DNA of 64,000 nt, taken from assembly GCA_025345505.1 (NCBI GenBank), contig JANVCC010000270.1, positions 1,180,760-1,244,759 of the forward strand. Reading direction: 5' to 3'. The translations under genes and the position numbers were made by a program. The DNA is from Todiramphus chloris collaris (Eukaryota; Chordata; Aves; Coraciiformes; Alcedinidae). The notes beneath the pieces are model-generated. The model saw only the letters and a program-made list of their open reading frames with translations, was not told where the DNA came from and did no database searches. Positions 47,461 through 58,499 of this stretch are shown here, one piece after another. Within the stretch, counting starts at the first letter, position 1; the number at the start of each line of letters is the position of its first letter.

Positions 47461-48039
47461 AGCACTCCACTGGTGTGAAAACTATTGTTCTAGGAGGCAC
47501 TACAGTGCCTGGTACTCCTGGATCAGGCTAAACCCTTGGATCTGCAATCTCAGAGCCACCTAAAGCAGTAATTCCATCTTTTCTATTTCTCATGGCCGTG
47601 CAACTGCTCTGCAACTCTCTTCTGACTCACTAAGCTATATATTTCTCTGCCCTGTTGCTTGCTTCATAAAAATCCTGTCTGGCACTGTAGCTCTGTAGAA
47701 AATAATGCCCATTTCCCATGTAAACTTTACCAAAGGCCATTAAGTTCATCATATATCACTAGAGTGCCGGTTACTGTATCCCTCAACTGCCGTTCTTGCT
47801 CCCATTTCACCAACATCTGCTTGCAGATGTTCACAACCAACACCCAGGGTATTGTGGTATTTTCTCATCTGCACATCAGGAGGGATTGATGAGAAAGGAG
47901 ATTGAAATTGTCCTTTCTCAAACAATTATTACTTGTACATTCAACACCAACTGTGACTTTAGACACCTCTGGGAAGCTCTCCCCTGTAACAGGGCAGATC
48001 ATGCCCATCTCAGGAAACATTAAACTCATAAAGATGAGC

Positions 48040-48420
48040 TTTATTACGGCAAACAGAGCAGGGGAACTCACCGTGAGCAGAGCAGGGTGGTGACAGCAAC
48101 AGCTCCCACCGGTCAGCACACCAGAGCAGCCCAGGCACCCTCAACTCAGGAGCAGGACCAAGGACACTCGGAGCAGAGACCTTTATTAGAGCCCTGGTGG
48201 GAGGGTGTGGGTGGTGTCCCAGGTGAGGATGCTCAGGGCAGTGAAAGCCTCTGATGAAAGAGGCACTGAGCTGCTGAACCCTCGATGCTAGCTGTGCTGG
48301 CTGGGGTGCTGGAGGAGCAATCGGGATAAATTTTGTTGCTGTAAAATGGCCAAAAAATCCATGGCACTCGTTTTATACAGGGGCTCCTGATCAGACACAG
48401 ACACCTCCTCCTTTCCACAA
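48040..48420 (-). other. Possible LTR or transcript 3' end on the minus strand
   Basis: The minus strand shows TATAAAA (48371-48377 on plus) and, about 190 bp downstream, a TAATAAAGG poly(A) signal (AATAAA at 48182-48187). It is followed by a TCTCTGCTCCGAGTGTCCTT region like a U5 or a GT-rich downstream element. A second AATAAA lies at 48040-48045. TATA, R-like interval and poly(A) in this order resemble a solo LTR; a gene 3' end is the alternative. LTR ends and target duplications were not identified. Confidence 0.3.
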
Positions 48421-48778
48421 AGCCAACCAGTGCTCACAAGGAAAAGCTTCTTTGGTGTGAGGGTGTGGGAGCCTGTTTGAACAATCCGAGCAAAGCGGGT
48501 GCAGCTTCTGTCTGTAGAGTCCCCGTGCATTAGACTCGCCCGGCCCTGGAGGCTTTGCTGGCTCTCGTAGGGGGAATGTGGTTCTGCGTTTTAAAAATCA
48601 CCAATACTCCTGCATTTATTTTTTGAGCCATGTATTTTAAAGTGCTTTAAAAAATATAAGTAGTTCTCACATGGTTAATAATTCAAAGGGCAACTGAAAT
48701 GAATCAGGGAACAATACAGCACCAAAAGGCAATCCTATTCGGTGCTTTTCGAAACACTAGTTAAGGAAAAATCAGGGT

Positions 48779-48882
48779 TAGGGAGGTGAAGTGGAATTAC
48801 TCAAAGCAACAGGGTAGGCTGACAGGGCCAGGAATTGAAATCAAATATTCCAGTTCCCAGTAGATGCTGTTTCTACCCCATC
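48779..48882 (+). mobile_element. MIR/CORE-SINE-like fossil
   Basis: GGGAGGTGAAGTGGAATTAC, CTCAAAGCAACAGGGTAGGC and GGGCCAGGAATTGAAATC, then TTCCAGTTCCCAGTAGATGC track the 3' part of MIR (AAGTGACTTGCCCAAGG, GCCAGGAATTGAACCC, CCAGTGCTCT). A SINE core is not visible. Identification is from memory. Confidence 0.5.
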
Positions 48883-49321
48883 AGGGTTAGCCAAAAGAAC
48901 TGACAGAGTTAAAACTAATGAGAGTAAAACAATTCTTCCCAATTCTAGTTCAAGAGATGAGAACACAGCCCTTTCTATTCCAGACAGTTAATGTTTAAGA
49001 ATCTTCTTCCTCCTCAAAGAGAGTAACTTCCAGATTTGATTTCACACAGGGTCTTGAAGCTGAACGTTGTGGTGTGAACTCACATACACCCAGCCACCAG
49101 AGCAAGGGGTAGTGGAGAGTTTTCCCATGGGTACACAGCACATCTACAGCACACGCAAGGCAGGGAGCACAGGAAGGACTGCCAAAGGTCAGCGTGTTCC
49201 CCAAAACTACCAGAAAAAGGAAGAGGATTTAGCACATCTGGGAAAGTGCCCTCAAACAAATTTAAAAACAAAAGGAAGCCACTATTTGAAGCTGCAGAAG
49301 TGCATTCGAGGCAAGTTATAT

Positions 49322-49327
49322 TTTATT
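49322..49327 (-). terminator. AATAAA poly(A) signal, distal of a pair
   Basis: The plus strand reads TTTATT, giving AATAAA on the PXDC1 strand about 1.3 kb past the stop. A second hexamer lies 61 bp upstream (49383-49388). Tandem signals suggest alternative cleavage or redundancy. No other AATAAA was seen on this strand between the stop and here. Confidence 0.45.
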
Positions 49328-49382
49328 TCATTAAAATATATTTTAAAAACATACTGTGTAAAAGAATTAGGATTCTCAATAA

Positions 49383-49388
49383 TTTATT
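49383..49388 (-). terminator. AATAAA poly(A) signal, proximal of a pair
   Basis: TTTATT on the plus strand within an AT-rich stretch, 1.24 kb past the PXDC1 stop. It is the first canonical hexamer met by a PXDC1 transcript. Confidence 0.45.
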
Positions 49389-49559
49389 ATTTACATTAGC
49401 AAATTCTGTTGGACTGTTACTCTACAGGTAGAAATGAAAAGTCTGCAGAAGTGAGTTGTATCAACCTCTCCAGGACCGACCAAGCCCCTCTGCCAACAAA
49501 CAAGTCCAAAATGTCTCCCTTCCTTCCCTTCTTCCTTCCCACGTCCACCCTTCACTCTC

Positions 49560-50640
49560 AGGTTTGCCAAGGGCCGGCAGAGGCTGGAGGAGAGGTCCTG
49601 CCGGCGAGCGTTGACCCCACGCAGCCAGAGCCAGGACCTGGGGCAGACCCCGAGGAGAGGCTCACGTTGCAGGAGTCGGTAGCCACGGGGCCGCGGGGCC
49701 CGATCCCCCTCCGCGGGGCTCCACGCGTGCCGTGCCGTGGATTCCTGCAGCCGGCCCCGCGGGCACCTCTCGGGCAGCTGGGGGGCTCCCTGAGCCAGGC
49801 TGGCACCGGAGAGTGTTCTTCCCACCACGCCGTAGCTTATCGTTCCTCTTCGCTCCAAACACAGCAGGAACCTCGCTGTCTTCCCCCTTGCCCTCTGGGG
49901 GCAATATGCATAGGGAATGATCTCTCTGATGTAAACAACTGTAAGCACCATTCACATTTGCTGGTCCACGTGGAAAAAAAAATAAAAATTCGTGTCCAAG
50001 TGCCTGGCACAGCCTTGGCCCCTCCTAGCAGGACGGCTCAGCTTTCCCATCGGCTTTCCAGATCTCTGGAACCATACAGGGACCCAAAATCATCAACAGC
50101 CCCTTGCAGTGCCAGCTGCTGCCCGCTTCCCTGCCCCGGGAGGGAGGAGTTGCCTCTTCAGCAATGACGGAAAAACTCACGATGGAAAGAAGCAAAGCGG
50201 TCAGCTCGTGGGTTCTGTTTCCTGGAGGCACTCAGTGGCATCCGACATCTCGTGTAAGGCACCAGTCAGCCAGCGGCTGAGCAGAACGCGACCCGCAAGA
50301 CCTCCGCTCTCCGGCCGCAGCGGGAGCTTCCAGCGGCCGTGCCCGAGGGGCAGCTCCCACGGACACGGCAGAGATGCCCCCGCGCCCCAGGAGGCCTGCG
50401 CTGCCTCGCTCTCTCCGAAACGAGCTCGTGGCCGACAGCAACCTCCTCCCGGGACGCCTCCGTAACGGGGCGCGCAGGGCCGGGCTCCGGGCTGTGCTCC
50501 CTGCACCTCCCCGGCCGTGGGCTTTGCCCCGCACAGCCTCACGCCCAGAGATGCGGTGCCAGGGAGAGCAGGGCCCGTGGGCAGCGGGGTGGGCTGCCCG
50601 CTGCCTGCCCGCCTCCCCGGGCAGCCTCAGTCCAGAATGT
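49560..50640. promoter_or_regulatory. CpG island over the PXDC1 3' UTR and last exon
   Basis: GC content is high and CpG is dense. By eye there are nearly thirty CpG dinucleotides between about 50281 and 50520, and another cluster at 49600-49780. The bases on both sides (below 49.4 kb and the introns above 50.75 kb) are AT-richer and CpG-poor. Such islands are normally promoters, but this one lies at the 3' end of the only gene. It may drive an antisense or downstream noncoding transcript, or may simply reflect GC-biased composition. The long plus-strand open frames here follow from base composition and resemble no protein I know. Confidence 0.6.
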
Positions 50641-50744
50641 CCGTCTCGAACGGGACCAGGTGGTAGTATGTCAAATTGGTGACGTAGGCTGTCGGGTCAT
50701 CGCTGTCTTCCAGCTCGGAGGTAAAGTCGCTAACGCTTTCGAAC
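50627..50744 (-). CDS. PXDC1: PXDC1 last coding exon with stop
   Basis: The exon follows an acceptor TCCTCCTCAG. It supplies the third base of the Leu codon and then 38 residues ending [13 protein letters not shown] before TGA (50627-50629 on the plus strand). The segment has an acidic stretch, SELEDSDDP, followed by an aromatic C-terminus. The plus-strand frames covering the same bases (for example 50339-50758) are GC-rich shadows. The exon continues into the 3' UTR toward lower coordinates. Confidence 0.94.
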
Positions 50745-53700
50745 CTGAGGAGGAATAAATAACAAAAAACTCCAACAAAGCCCACCCAAAGGCATTGAGT
50801 CATCGATGTTCATTCAGAAAAATCAAAGGAATGCTAAGAAAAGTACTGAGGGAGAGCTATAAGGGTGTGGTATCTGAAGATGGACCCCTGGAGGTTTTGA
50901 GAAGAGACATTTGTGGGGGGACTGCTTGGAGAAAGGGCTGCAGGCAGGAAGGCTTCTGCTGGTACTGCAAGTTGGAGTTGTGAGTAACTGTAACACATGG
51001 ACTCGCCTCACACCAGAGCCCTGCTGCAGTAGAAGTATTTCTACTGCTGGTCTGCAGCTTCAGCCTTGTGAAGCCCAGTTTGCAAGACAAAGACCCAGAC
51101 TCCCAACTCCTTTCCCAAAGCTTCAGTATCTCACTCCATCTCTTGGAAGCCTGAAATTTGCACCCCTAACCCTGGAGGGATTTAAAAGCTGTGGAGATGT
51201 GGTGCTGAGGGACACGCTTTAGCAGTGTTAGGTTTACTCAGTGTTAGGTTGGATCTGATAATCTGAATGATCTTGGGTTTTCCAACACAAATGATTCTAT
51301 GACTCTGTCATGCTCTGTGTTCACTCACCGGAGTGACCCTAGTGTGACCGTGGCATCAGCCAACAGCCCAGCTCCTCTCCCCACCTTATGGACAAGCAGT
51401 ACCTGAGCAGATCCCCTCCCACCCCAGAATAAAAAGCACAGGAGAATCATTTTCTTTTCCTGTCAAGAGCAGGATTTCTTTTTTTGTGGAAAAATCCAGT
51501 ACCCGATTTCCCCATCTCTGTGCTGCTTTTGCATCGCCACCCATGAAAGTCTCTCCCATGGACCACAAGATGCTCGTGACAGTGGTAGCACCATCCTGAA
51601 AGCTACAGTTTACCTGGACCTGACAGCATTCCTCACACACAAACCCCACTTACAGGTGCTCTGCTGAATCTACGTCCAGGTGCTTCTCCTTCCCGTTGGG
51701 TATGCTGTGGTCAATGACTATTGTTTCGGTGTTGGCCAAACAAAATCCATTGGAGCGCATGATTTCTGTCGGGAGAAGGAAGAAAACAAGATGCAAATCC
51801 CCCTCAAAATGCTGGGAAACACCGTGTGTCGTACGCGACTGAGCGGGTGACGGGCTAGGATGTGTGCGGGGCAGTGCCAGCTGCACAGGAAGGCAGGAAC
51901 GAAGAGCCCTTTCAGTGGGTACAAAACATTTCCACCTGCTTTTCTCAGCCTGCCAGCCCCGCAGGGAGCTGCACCAGTGTTTTCCCAGTGTCCTTGACAC
52001 GACCCAAGGCTTACAGCGTTTCCCGGCTGTGGGAACTGCTTCAGACGTTAACGTTTACTGCCACCTACTGCCAGCGGAACCACGTCCAGCCTGCAGCTTC
52101 CAGGCCAGGCAAGTAGCAATTATCCTCAAATTTCTGCCTGTGTTGTTAAACATTTTGCAGCAATCACTTAAATGATAAAACTGATTACCGTGAGATGCTT
52201 TTGGATAGCTGCATAGGTAGGAAAAGCTTCCTCCAATTAATTAGGCATGAGTCATCTCTATCAAAATTAATTTAGGATTAAAACAAAACATGTTTTCCTT
52301 CGGCTAAGGTGGTTTCCACAGCTCTGCACACGGGCGGCAGGAGGGCTCCCTTTGCTGCTGCCCCTGCCCATCACCCAGGCACCCTGGCTCTCTATTTAGC
52401 TTCATCTTCAGCATCTTCTCTCTGCTGGACCCACCCATGTCATCCTCAGCCACGCACACCCATGTACGTGTGCCCCGCGGGCAAACCGTGTAGGAAACCC
52501 TTCCAAAGAGCACAAAGCCCCAAGCCAGAGCAGCTCTGCAGTTTCTAACCGACACAACCCCAAATACGTTTAGTCTTGATATTTGCCCGTTGGCAACAAG
52601 AACAAGGTTATCACCTGGAGCAGCCACCCTCTGAAATGGTTCTGCAGCACATGGTTTGTGCATCCTTTGTTCCATAACGGGCAGGTGCAGGACCCGCTTT
52701 GCAGCTCTGGCCTCACAGAGGAGCAACACGTTTCAGACAAACCCAGATGGCTACAGCCTGGCCTTGAGGAACAAAGGCAGCAACCACCTTCAGCCTTCAG
52801 GAGATGACTCGTGTCAGGCACGTAGCGAGGAGGAATTTTACCCGAGGTTTCTGCATCATCTCAAGACATCATCCAAACCTCCCTAGCCACAGATGGGCTG
52901 TGAGACACAAATGCTGTCTCCTGCCTCTGGCTCCCAGGAAGCCAGACCTTCCCCATCCCACTCTTACTGTTTAATTAACAGAATAGTTATTTAACAGAGG
53001 ACTAGTTTGCTTAAAAGCAGGGCTGAGGATCAGTGAGAAAAAAAATCAATCCTGTGTGTAACATCGAGCCTTAAGATACACTGCTTACACCTTTAGCATG
53101 CTGACTGGCCATTAACTGCTGCTACCTCAGAAAAGTGATTCCAGTTGCACACTAAACACTTTATGCACCCTGGAGGACCAGGTTGTGTTTCACTTTTATT
53201 GTACTCTCTGGAATAAACTCTTCTGGTGACATAAAACCAGCAGTTGCCATTAGGCTGACATGAAACAGTTCAATATAGAAACACAGAACCAGGCACGCCA
53301 GAAGGTGACAAACCTTTCCACAGTGGTCAGCAGCAGATGCAGAGAGAGAATCAGCAAGGACAGAGTAATCCTTCTCCCCATATCACCCACTAGCAGTCTG
53401 TGGTTTAGAAACTACCTGTGATGGGTTTCAATGCACTTTGCCTCCACTTGCTTGTCTGATTCCTTTTTGAAGTCACTTACGCTTTCGGTTCCCCCGTATC
53501 CTGTGACAATGAGCTCCACTGCTTAGCTGTGCTCCGTACGGAAACAAAGCCATATTCCAACCTTTCCTTTGTTTGTTGGAAGCCTGCTGTCTGTCAGCGT
53601 TACTGGGTAACCTATAGTTCTTCTTTCATGAGAAGTACAGGGTAACCGACCTCCTTCTACCCACAGCTTTGTAGGCTTCCAGCACCCCCCACTCTGTCAT

Positions 53701-54714
53701 CTCTGCTCAAAGTTGAAGCATTCTTCTTTATTTAACCTTTTTCTCAGAGAAGCTGTTCAACGGTTTGAATCCTTGCCCTTTATTTCTATGCTTTTAAGCT
53801 CTATTATATCCTCTCTGAGATGGAGAGAGAAAATAGCGCACACTGTATTCAAGATGAGCTTGTGCTCCTCTCCTCTGTTCTCCCCTCCTTTCCTCCTGCC
53901 ATCTAATATTCCCACTGCTGGTTTTGCTCGGCACCCAGCTTACATTTGCCCAGAACTGTATCAAGAGCCTCAACGTCTCCTTCCGGAGTGGTAACAGCAC
54001 CAGCAGATCTGACAATGGGAGGGCTGCATTTATCCACCTTCGATTTCACTGCCACTTTACTGCCTGAACACGTGTTGCACGGGATGTCAAGGCTAATTGC
54101 ATGTTCTGGTATAGAGCAGGCCATGGAGAGATACATTTTGAATTGCTGGTGGAGAGATAATAAGTGGAACAGCAAATAAAGTCCTTTTCCTTTCCTCTCA
54201 TGTCCAATGTAGGAAGCTAACAACTCTTACCTGATATTTTAACTGGACTCTGAAAGCTCGGCTGAATCTTGTGGACATTGTCATTTTTTAGAACTTGGTC
54301 CAAAGGAGATCTCTCAAAGAACGTGAGGACGACTTCAGATCTCGAATACTGAGGAAGAGAAAAAGAAAGAGACATCTGTTTTACCGGTGGTTTGCTTTGT
54401 CCCTCTTCTCCCTTTCCACCCCTTCGTAGTACGACTAAAAGACTTATTACAGGCAACAGCCTGGAGACATCATTATGTGGTTCTGGCACTCAGCACTTCT
54501 CCAAGACACCCAATAAATCGCCGCTCCTTCTGGAGTCTGGCAAAGCCCATCGCTTTCTAACCTGCAGGAGAGTGCCTGTCACCATCCAGGAGGAGCCAGG
54601 ATGTGGGATTCGGCTTACTCACCTTCCAGGGCATGTTTATAACAGTCTTCAGAAGCTTTTCCACTTCATTAAGCCTGGCTTCTATATCATGGGCTTCTTT
54701 TATTGTGATGAGCC
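50627..54714 (-). CDS. PXDC1: PXDC1, PX domain-containing protein 1, 3' four coding exons (partial gene)
   Basis: Four minus-strand exons join in frame: 54623-54714, 54231-54348, 51654-51765 and 50627-50744 (92, 118, 112 and 118 bp). Each internal border is GT/AG, and intron phases in order are 1 (entering the first), 0, 1 and 2. The joined 440 bp encode about 146 residues ending in a TGA stop. I recognise the family from memory by the segments [37 protein letters not shown] and the end [13 protein letters not shown]. Human PXDC1 is about 231 residues, so about 85 N-terminal residues, most of the PX domain, are missing and should lie right of the window. PX domains generally bind phosphoinositides; the specific role of PXDC1 is poorly known. 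Introns seen are 274, 2465 and 909 bp. There is no frameshift or internal stop, so the gene looks intact. Confidence 0.93.
50745..51653 (-). other. PXDC1: PXDC1 intron 4
   Basis: A 909-bp intron bounded by GT/AG. It contains one CR1 3' fragment (51166-51308) and otherwise unremarkable sequence. Confidence 0.85.
51166..51308 (+). mobile_element. CR1 LINE 3'-end fragment in PXDC1 intron 4
   Basis: The block runs from a CCTGGAGGGATTT motif through a TGGTGCTGAGGGACA motif and a TGATCTTG segment to the terminal ATGATTCTATGACTCTG. That is the usual order and tail of avian CR1. It is antisense to PXDC1. An internal 16-bp-period duplication (CAGTGTTAGGTT at 51223 and 51239) distinguishes this copy. 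Confidence 0.8.
51654..51765 (-). CDS. PXDC1: PXDC1 coding exon 4
   Basis: The 112-bp exon starts after CCCGACAG and ends at the donor GTAAGT. Its first two bases complete a Glu codon; then come 36 codons ([20 protein letters not shown] onward to SAEH) and two bases of a Leu codon finished in the last exon. It encodes C-terminal tail outside the PX fold. The short [14 protein letters not shown] segment is polar and probably flexible. Confidence 0.94.
51766..54230 (-). other. PXDC1: PXDC1 intron 3
   Basis: A 2465-bp GT/AG intron. I see no exon-like frame or recognisable repeat inside it. The several 60-100-codon frames show no conserved motif. Confidence 0.8.
54231..54348 (-). CDS. PXDC1: PXDC1 coding exon 3
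   Basis: The 118-bp exon sits between a CTTCCTCAG acceptor and a donor GTAAGAG. It opens in phase 0 with [18 protein letters not shown] and closes one base into a glutamate codon completed in the next exon. By family comparison it carries the last part of the PX domain and the start of the C-terminal tail, at about residues 117-155. It lies only 274 bp downstream of exon 2. Confidence 0.94.
54349..54622 (-). other. PXDC1: PXDC1 intron 2 (274 bp)
   Basis: A short GT/AG intron in phase 0 between exons 2 and 3. No repeat was seen. Confidence 0.85.
54623..54714 (-). CDS. PXDC1: PXDC1 coding exon 2 (end of the PX domain)
   Basis: The 92-bp exon follows a TTTCTAG acceptor and ends at a GGAAG/GTGAGT donor. 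It starts with two bases of a split glycine codon (phase 1), followed by 30 codons from [20 protein letters not shown] to VINMPWK. The Glu/Lys/Leu-rich segment suggests an amphipathic helix near the C-terminal end of the PX fold, at about residues 86-116 by analogy with the human length. Exon number 2 assumes a single upstream coding exon, which is an inference from the missing ~85 residues. Confidence 0.93.
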
Positions 54715-57700
54715 CTAGAAACAAAGTAAACAGACCGTGAGCCCAGACAAAAGGGGGCTTTTGTGTGCACACACGCTGCCCGCCAGCAGCCAGAAGCGGC
54801 CGCTCAGGAAGATGTGGCAGGACCTCGGATGTGCCTCCCAGCAATGCCTCTGAAGCCACGCTGACGATGGAGTGCGTGGCCCACGCTGCGCTGGGTGTTG
54901 CTCCGAGCAGAGCTGCGAGCCTGACACGAGCTCAGCTGTTTGTGAAGGTATTTGGGAGCTGCAAGACGAGCAGAAGCAGAACCACCCACGCCCCCAACCC
55001 ACGGTTCCACTACGCAGCATTCCCAGCAGCGGTACCAAACGGCCTGTATTCTGCTTCCAAGAACCATGATTCATCCTTTTTTCTGTCAAAAAAAAGCAAA
55101 AGAATACCCAGGAAAACAAAAAACCACAGCCCGCAGATAAGAGGGAAAGACCAAACACAAGCTAAGCAGAAGGCTCTGAGGGCAGCCTTGCCCTTCTCTG
55201 CCTGCCAGCCCCAGGGAGCAGCCCAGATATACGCCTCAGTATCGTGTTCTTCGAGTGCAAAACAACTTCTTGGATTTTTTTATTCACTTTTTAAATCCCT
55301 GAATTATCAACAGTGCTCGGGTAACTGCCCCCTCCTTGAGCAGACTCGGGGAAGTACAGCCCAGGTTATATGCATGGGCAGGGGATATGAGGAGAAGCAA
55401 ACTCCCAATTCCCACATCCTGCTGGCAGCCCCTTAATTTCCGATCTTTGTAACTTACTTTTCCTAACATGATCATCATTTTGCCTCTACATTTGTGCATC
55501 GTTTCCAAGGAGCAAGATACTCTCATCAAGATGAAATACCTAAGAGGTTATTAAATTCAACAAGCTCCACTGGTGAAAAAAAAAAAACACAAACAAAAAC
55601 CCAACAAAAATCCCCTGCAAAAAGCTGGAGCAGAAGAACACTCAATAAATCAAAACCATCAAAACTAAAAATCTGCAAAGCAGTCTGAGCAAACACCTCA
55701 GTACCCCAGATTGCATTCAGCTAAGTGTGTCTCCATCTCCCTGTTTAAAGGGCAAATGTGAAGAACATGCCCAGCGTGGGGCCAAGCACAGCCAGTCTCA
55801 GCCTGCACCAGCCCTTGGGGTTACCGACGAGGCAGGAACTTTCCCGACAAAAGTGTGACTTTGGAGCTGTCAGCTCTCCTCCAGTTACAGCTCTAAATAA
55901 CACAGGAATCCTCTCTGGAGCAGCCAGGGTCACTCGATGGCTGTCCCACCAAAGGCACCTGGCTGCAGAAGCCTTTCATTGCTCATCATCCCTTGTTGTG
56001 GGGGGTTTGTCAGCAGGGACACCCCTCAGCCCGGCACAGCGTGGAGCAGGGCATCCCAGCGGGCGTGGAAGGAAGGCAGGCAGCCCTGCACCCTGCTCCG
56101 ACCGGAGTCCACCGCAGTGGGGAACGGGGATGCTCCGCAAGGCTGTAACCAGGAATCCACTCGCCCGCCCGGGTCCCCACGCTGCGTGTCAGCTTGACGG
56201 TACTGACCTGGATTGCAGGCCAGCACCCCTCATCTTCCTCACTGCTGGGTGTGAGCAGGCCTGGGTGGGTCTGCTCCTCCTCCTCACAAACACGCTCCCG
56301 TCCCACAGCTCAACCAGGGGCAACTGGTTTTAAAAACGGTTTTCATCTTCCCTGAAAACAAAAGCTGCAGATGGCCCCGTGGCGCAGACACCCACCTCTG
56401 ACCGGAGACGCTCCCTGTTGGAACCCACAGCAGAGAAACACAGCCAGTCCCCCCAGTGCCAGCTGCTGGGGTGCCCCTGCTTCTCCTGCCGGTCTTGCCC
56501 CAGTCTGCCCAGTCTGCCATAAACACTGGCAGTCAGAGCAGAGCCTGCCCAGCTGCAGCTCCCACCTTCCAGGCACCACAGCGCTGCCCCAGGCGGGGTT
56601 TGGCACCCAAACCCACCCTCCAGCTCGGGCCCCTTCCCAGGTAAACATTTACTGGTGTGGGGAGCATTTTACCAGGAAAAGGGACACTCAGACAAATGAG
56701 GATGCTCGGGGAGGGGGAGGAAACAATGGGGAAAAAACCCAACAAAGCAACAAAAAAACCACCTCTCCAACAACCCTGAGCACTCATCCTGTGAGGAAAA
56801 TGAGCCAAAGAGTTTGGGTTTTGTTTCGCTGGTAACCAAGGGAAGCATCTGCAGCTCCACACAGCCTTTGGCTGCCTCAGCCAGAGGAGTTGAGCAAGGC
56901 AGTCAGCCTCTCGCCCCGTCCCACATCACCCAGTGGGAGGTTTCACAGCTCCCTGCACTCACTGGGAGTTTCCAGCCCTGGTATTTTCCTCCTTGCAGCT
57001 CTTGGAAAGGCACCAGCCGTGCGAACCCACGCGCTGCCTTGGGAACTGGCACAGGCCACTTTAACATCTGACACCATAAAACCCCCTGCTTACTGGAGCT
57101 TTCCGTGGCATCTCAACCAAAAGGCAGACAGTGTAGGCGGGCGAGCCAGCGATACATCTGCCTGGAGAGCTTCCTCTGGGTGTGCTCGGCGCAGTGGGTA
57201 CAGAGCTGCTGGCCTGACACCAGTTCCCCCTGCTGGGAACTGGGTCTGGCTGGGCTGCAGCCTTCCCCTGCACCCGGCTGCAGTCCAGGCACACAGCAAC
57301 CCCTGGCCTGGCTGCATACACATCCAACCCCCTATTTCTACTGCAACAGCCACGAAGTTTGTAAGGCCCTCGTTTGCCTTAATTCTACATTAAGGGTCAC
57401 CGAACGGCACCCGAGCTTTCCAGCTCTGTTCTTCACTTGGTGGGGGGTTCTCCCCTGCCTGACTTCTTTTCCTATTTGGAAGCTGTGACGAGGCAGAGAG
57501 AAAGAAAGAGGGGAAAAAAAAAAGCCCGAGACTGGTGTAGCATCTCAGGACGCTGGAAGCAGCTGAACAGACACACAGATATGTGCCTAGCTTTCCACAC
57601 GGGGCTTCTACACCCGCAGAACGCCTGTTCAGATGGCTGATGAAAACAAGGCACCAGTAAAGGAGCCAGCAGCCTGGAAACAGTTGTGCTTTTCTTCCAC

Positions 57701-57902
57701 TTGTTCAGTCACGCACCAGAGCTGCGCTGGGAAGTCTCTTGGTGAGGTCATGGTGAAAGGCTGTTCTCATGCCTTTTCCTCTGCCCTGGCCCCTGTCTGA
57801 CTGCTAATGGAAACCAGGCACAAACTCCTCCCAGGAAAACTTTCCTCTCTTTACCCAGACTGTGCTTGGACAATTACCTGTCATTTCACGTGATTTACAG
57901 AC

Positions 57903-58175
57903 TCATGGAATAATAGAATTGCTTTGGTTGGAAAAGACCTTGAAGAACATCAAGTCCAACTGCTGCCCCAGCACTGCCAGGGCACCACTGCCCCCTGTCC
58001 CTCAGCACCACAGCTCCACGGGGGGCTTGGAAACCCCTCCAGGGATCACGGGGACTCCACCCCTGCCCTGGGCAGCCTGGCACAGCCCTGGACAACCCTG
58101 GAGGGGAAGAAATTGTTCCTCAGCTCCAACCTAAACCTCCCCTGGGGCAACTTGGAGCCATCTCCTCTTGTCGTG
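57903..58175 (-). mobile_element. CR1 LINE 3' end in PXDC1 intron 1
   Basis: On the plus strand it begins with ATAGAATTGCTTTGGTTGGA (the CR1 terminus in reverse) and runs through AAGTCCAACTGCTGCCCCAG, the GTCCCTCAGCACCACAGCTC block, GGGATCACGGGGACTCC and CTCAGCTCCAACCTAAACC. It ends abruptly near 58175. It lies in the same orientation as PXDC1. Confidence 0.87.
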
Positions 58176-58499
58176 TTGCTTTACATGCTATAAACACCTA
58201 TGTTTATGGGGCTCGACAAACCCTGTTGTCAAATATCAAAAACCTCTAAGATTTCCTCACCCTGCATGCCAGGGAGCCCACACACTGGGTGACAGGAGGG
58301 ACAATACAGGCACTCACCTGGACCTTGGGTATTTGCTTTTAGCAGGTTTTGCTGTGTGCAAACCCCCCCCCACCCACAGTCAGTGACCTCATTCAATCCC
58401 TTGGACATCATCTCTGCCCCTTTCCAGACGGAGAGTCCTTAAGACCAAGTGGAAAGGATCTGCGGGCAGTCTGAGAGCAGGCACACATGGCAGCTCCAG

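Larger units (their letters stand above)
49300..50626 (-). other. PXDC1: PXDC1 3' UTR (inferred extent)
   Basis: Downstream of the stop there is no splice-like structure, and the first AATAAA hexamers on the minus strand are at 49383-49388 and 49322-49327. Cleavage would then fall near 49.3 kb and give a UTR of about 1.3 kb. The first kilobase is GC- and CpG-rich; the last 150 bases turn AT-rich, as is common around a poly(A) site. The extent is inferred, with no transcript evidence. Confidence 0.5.

Noticed and set aside
48288-48530. Minus-strand 80-codon frame just upstream of an AATAAA
   Set aside because: Considered as the last exon of a gene. It has no known domain, and the TATA/poly(A) arrangement fits an LTR equally well, so it is reported only as a possible LTR or transcript end.
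49409-50167. 252-codon plus-strand frame in the CpG island
   Set aside because: It lies antisense to the PXDC1 3' UTR in GC-rich DNA, where stop codons are rare; composition is Pro/Ser/Arg-rich without domains.
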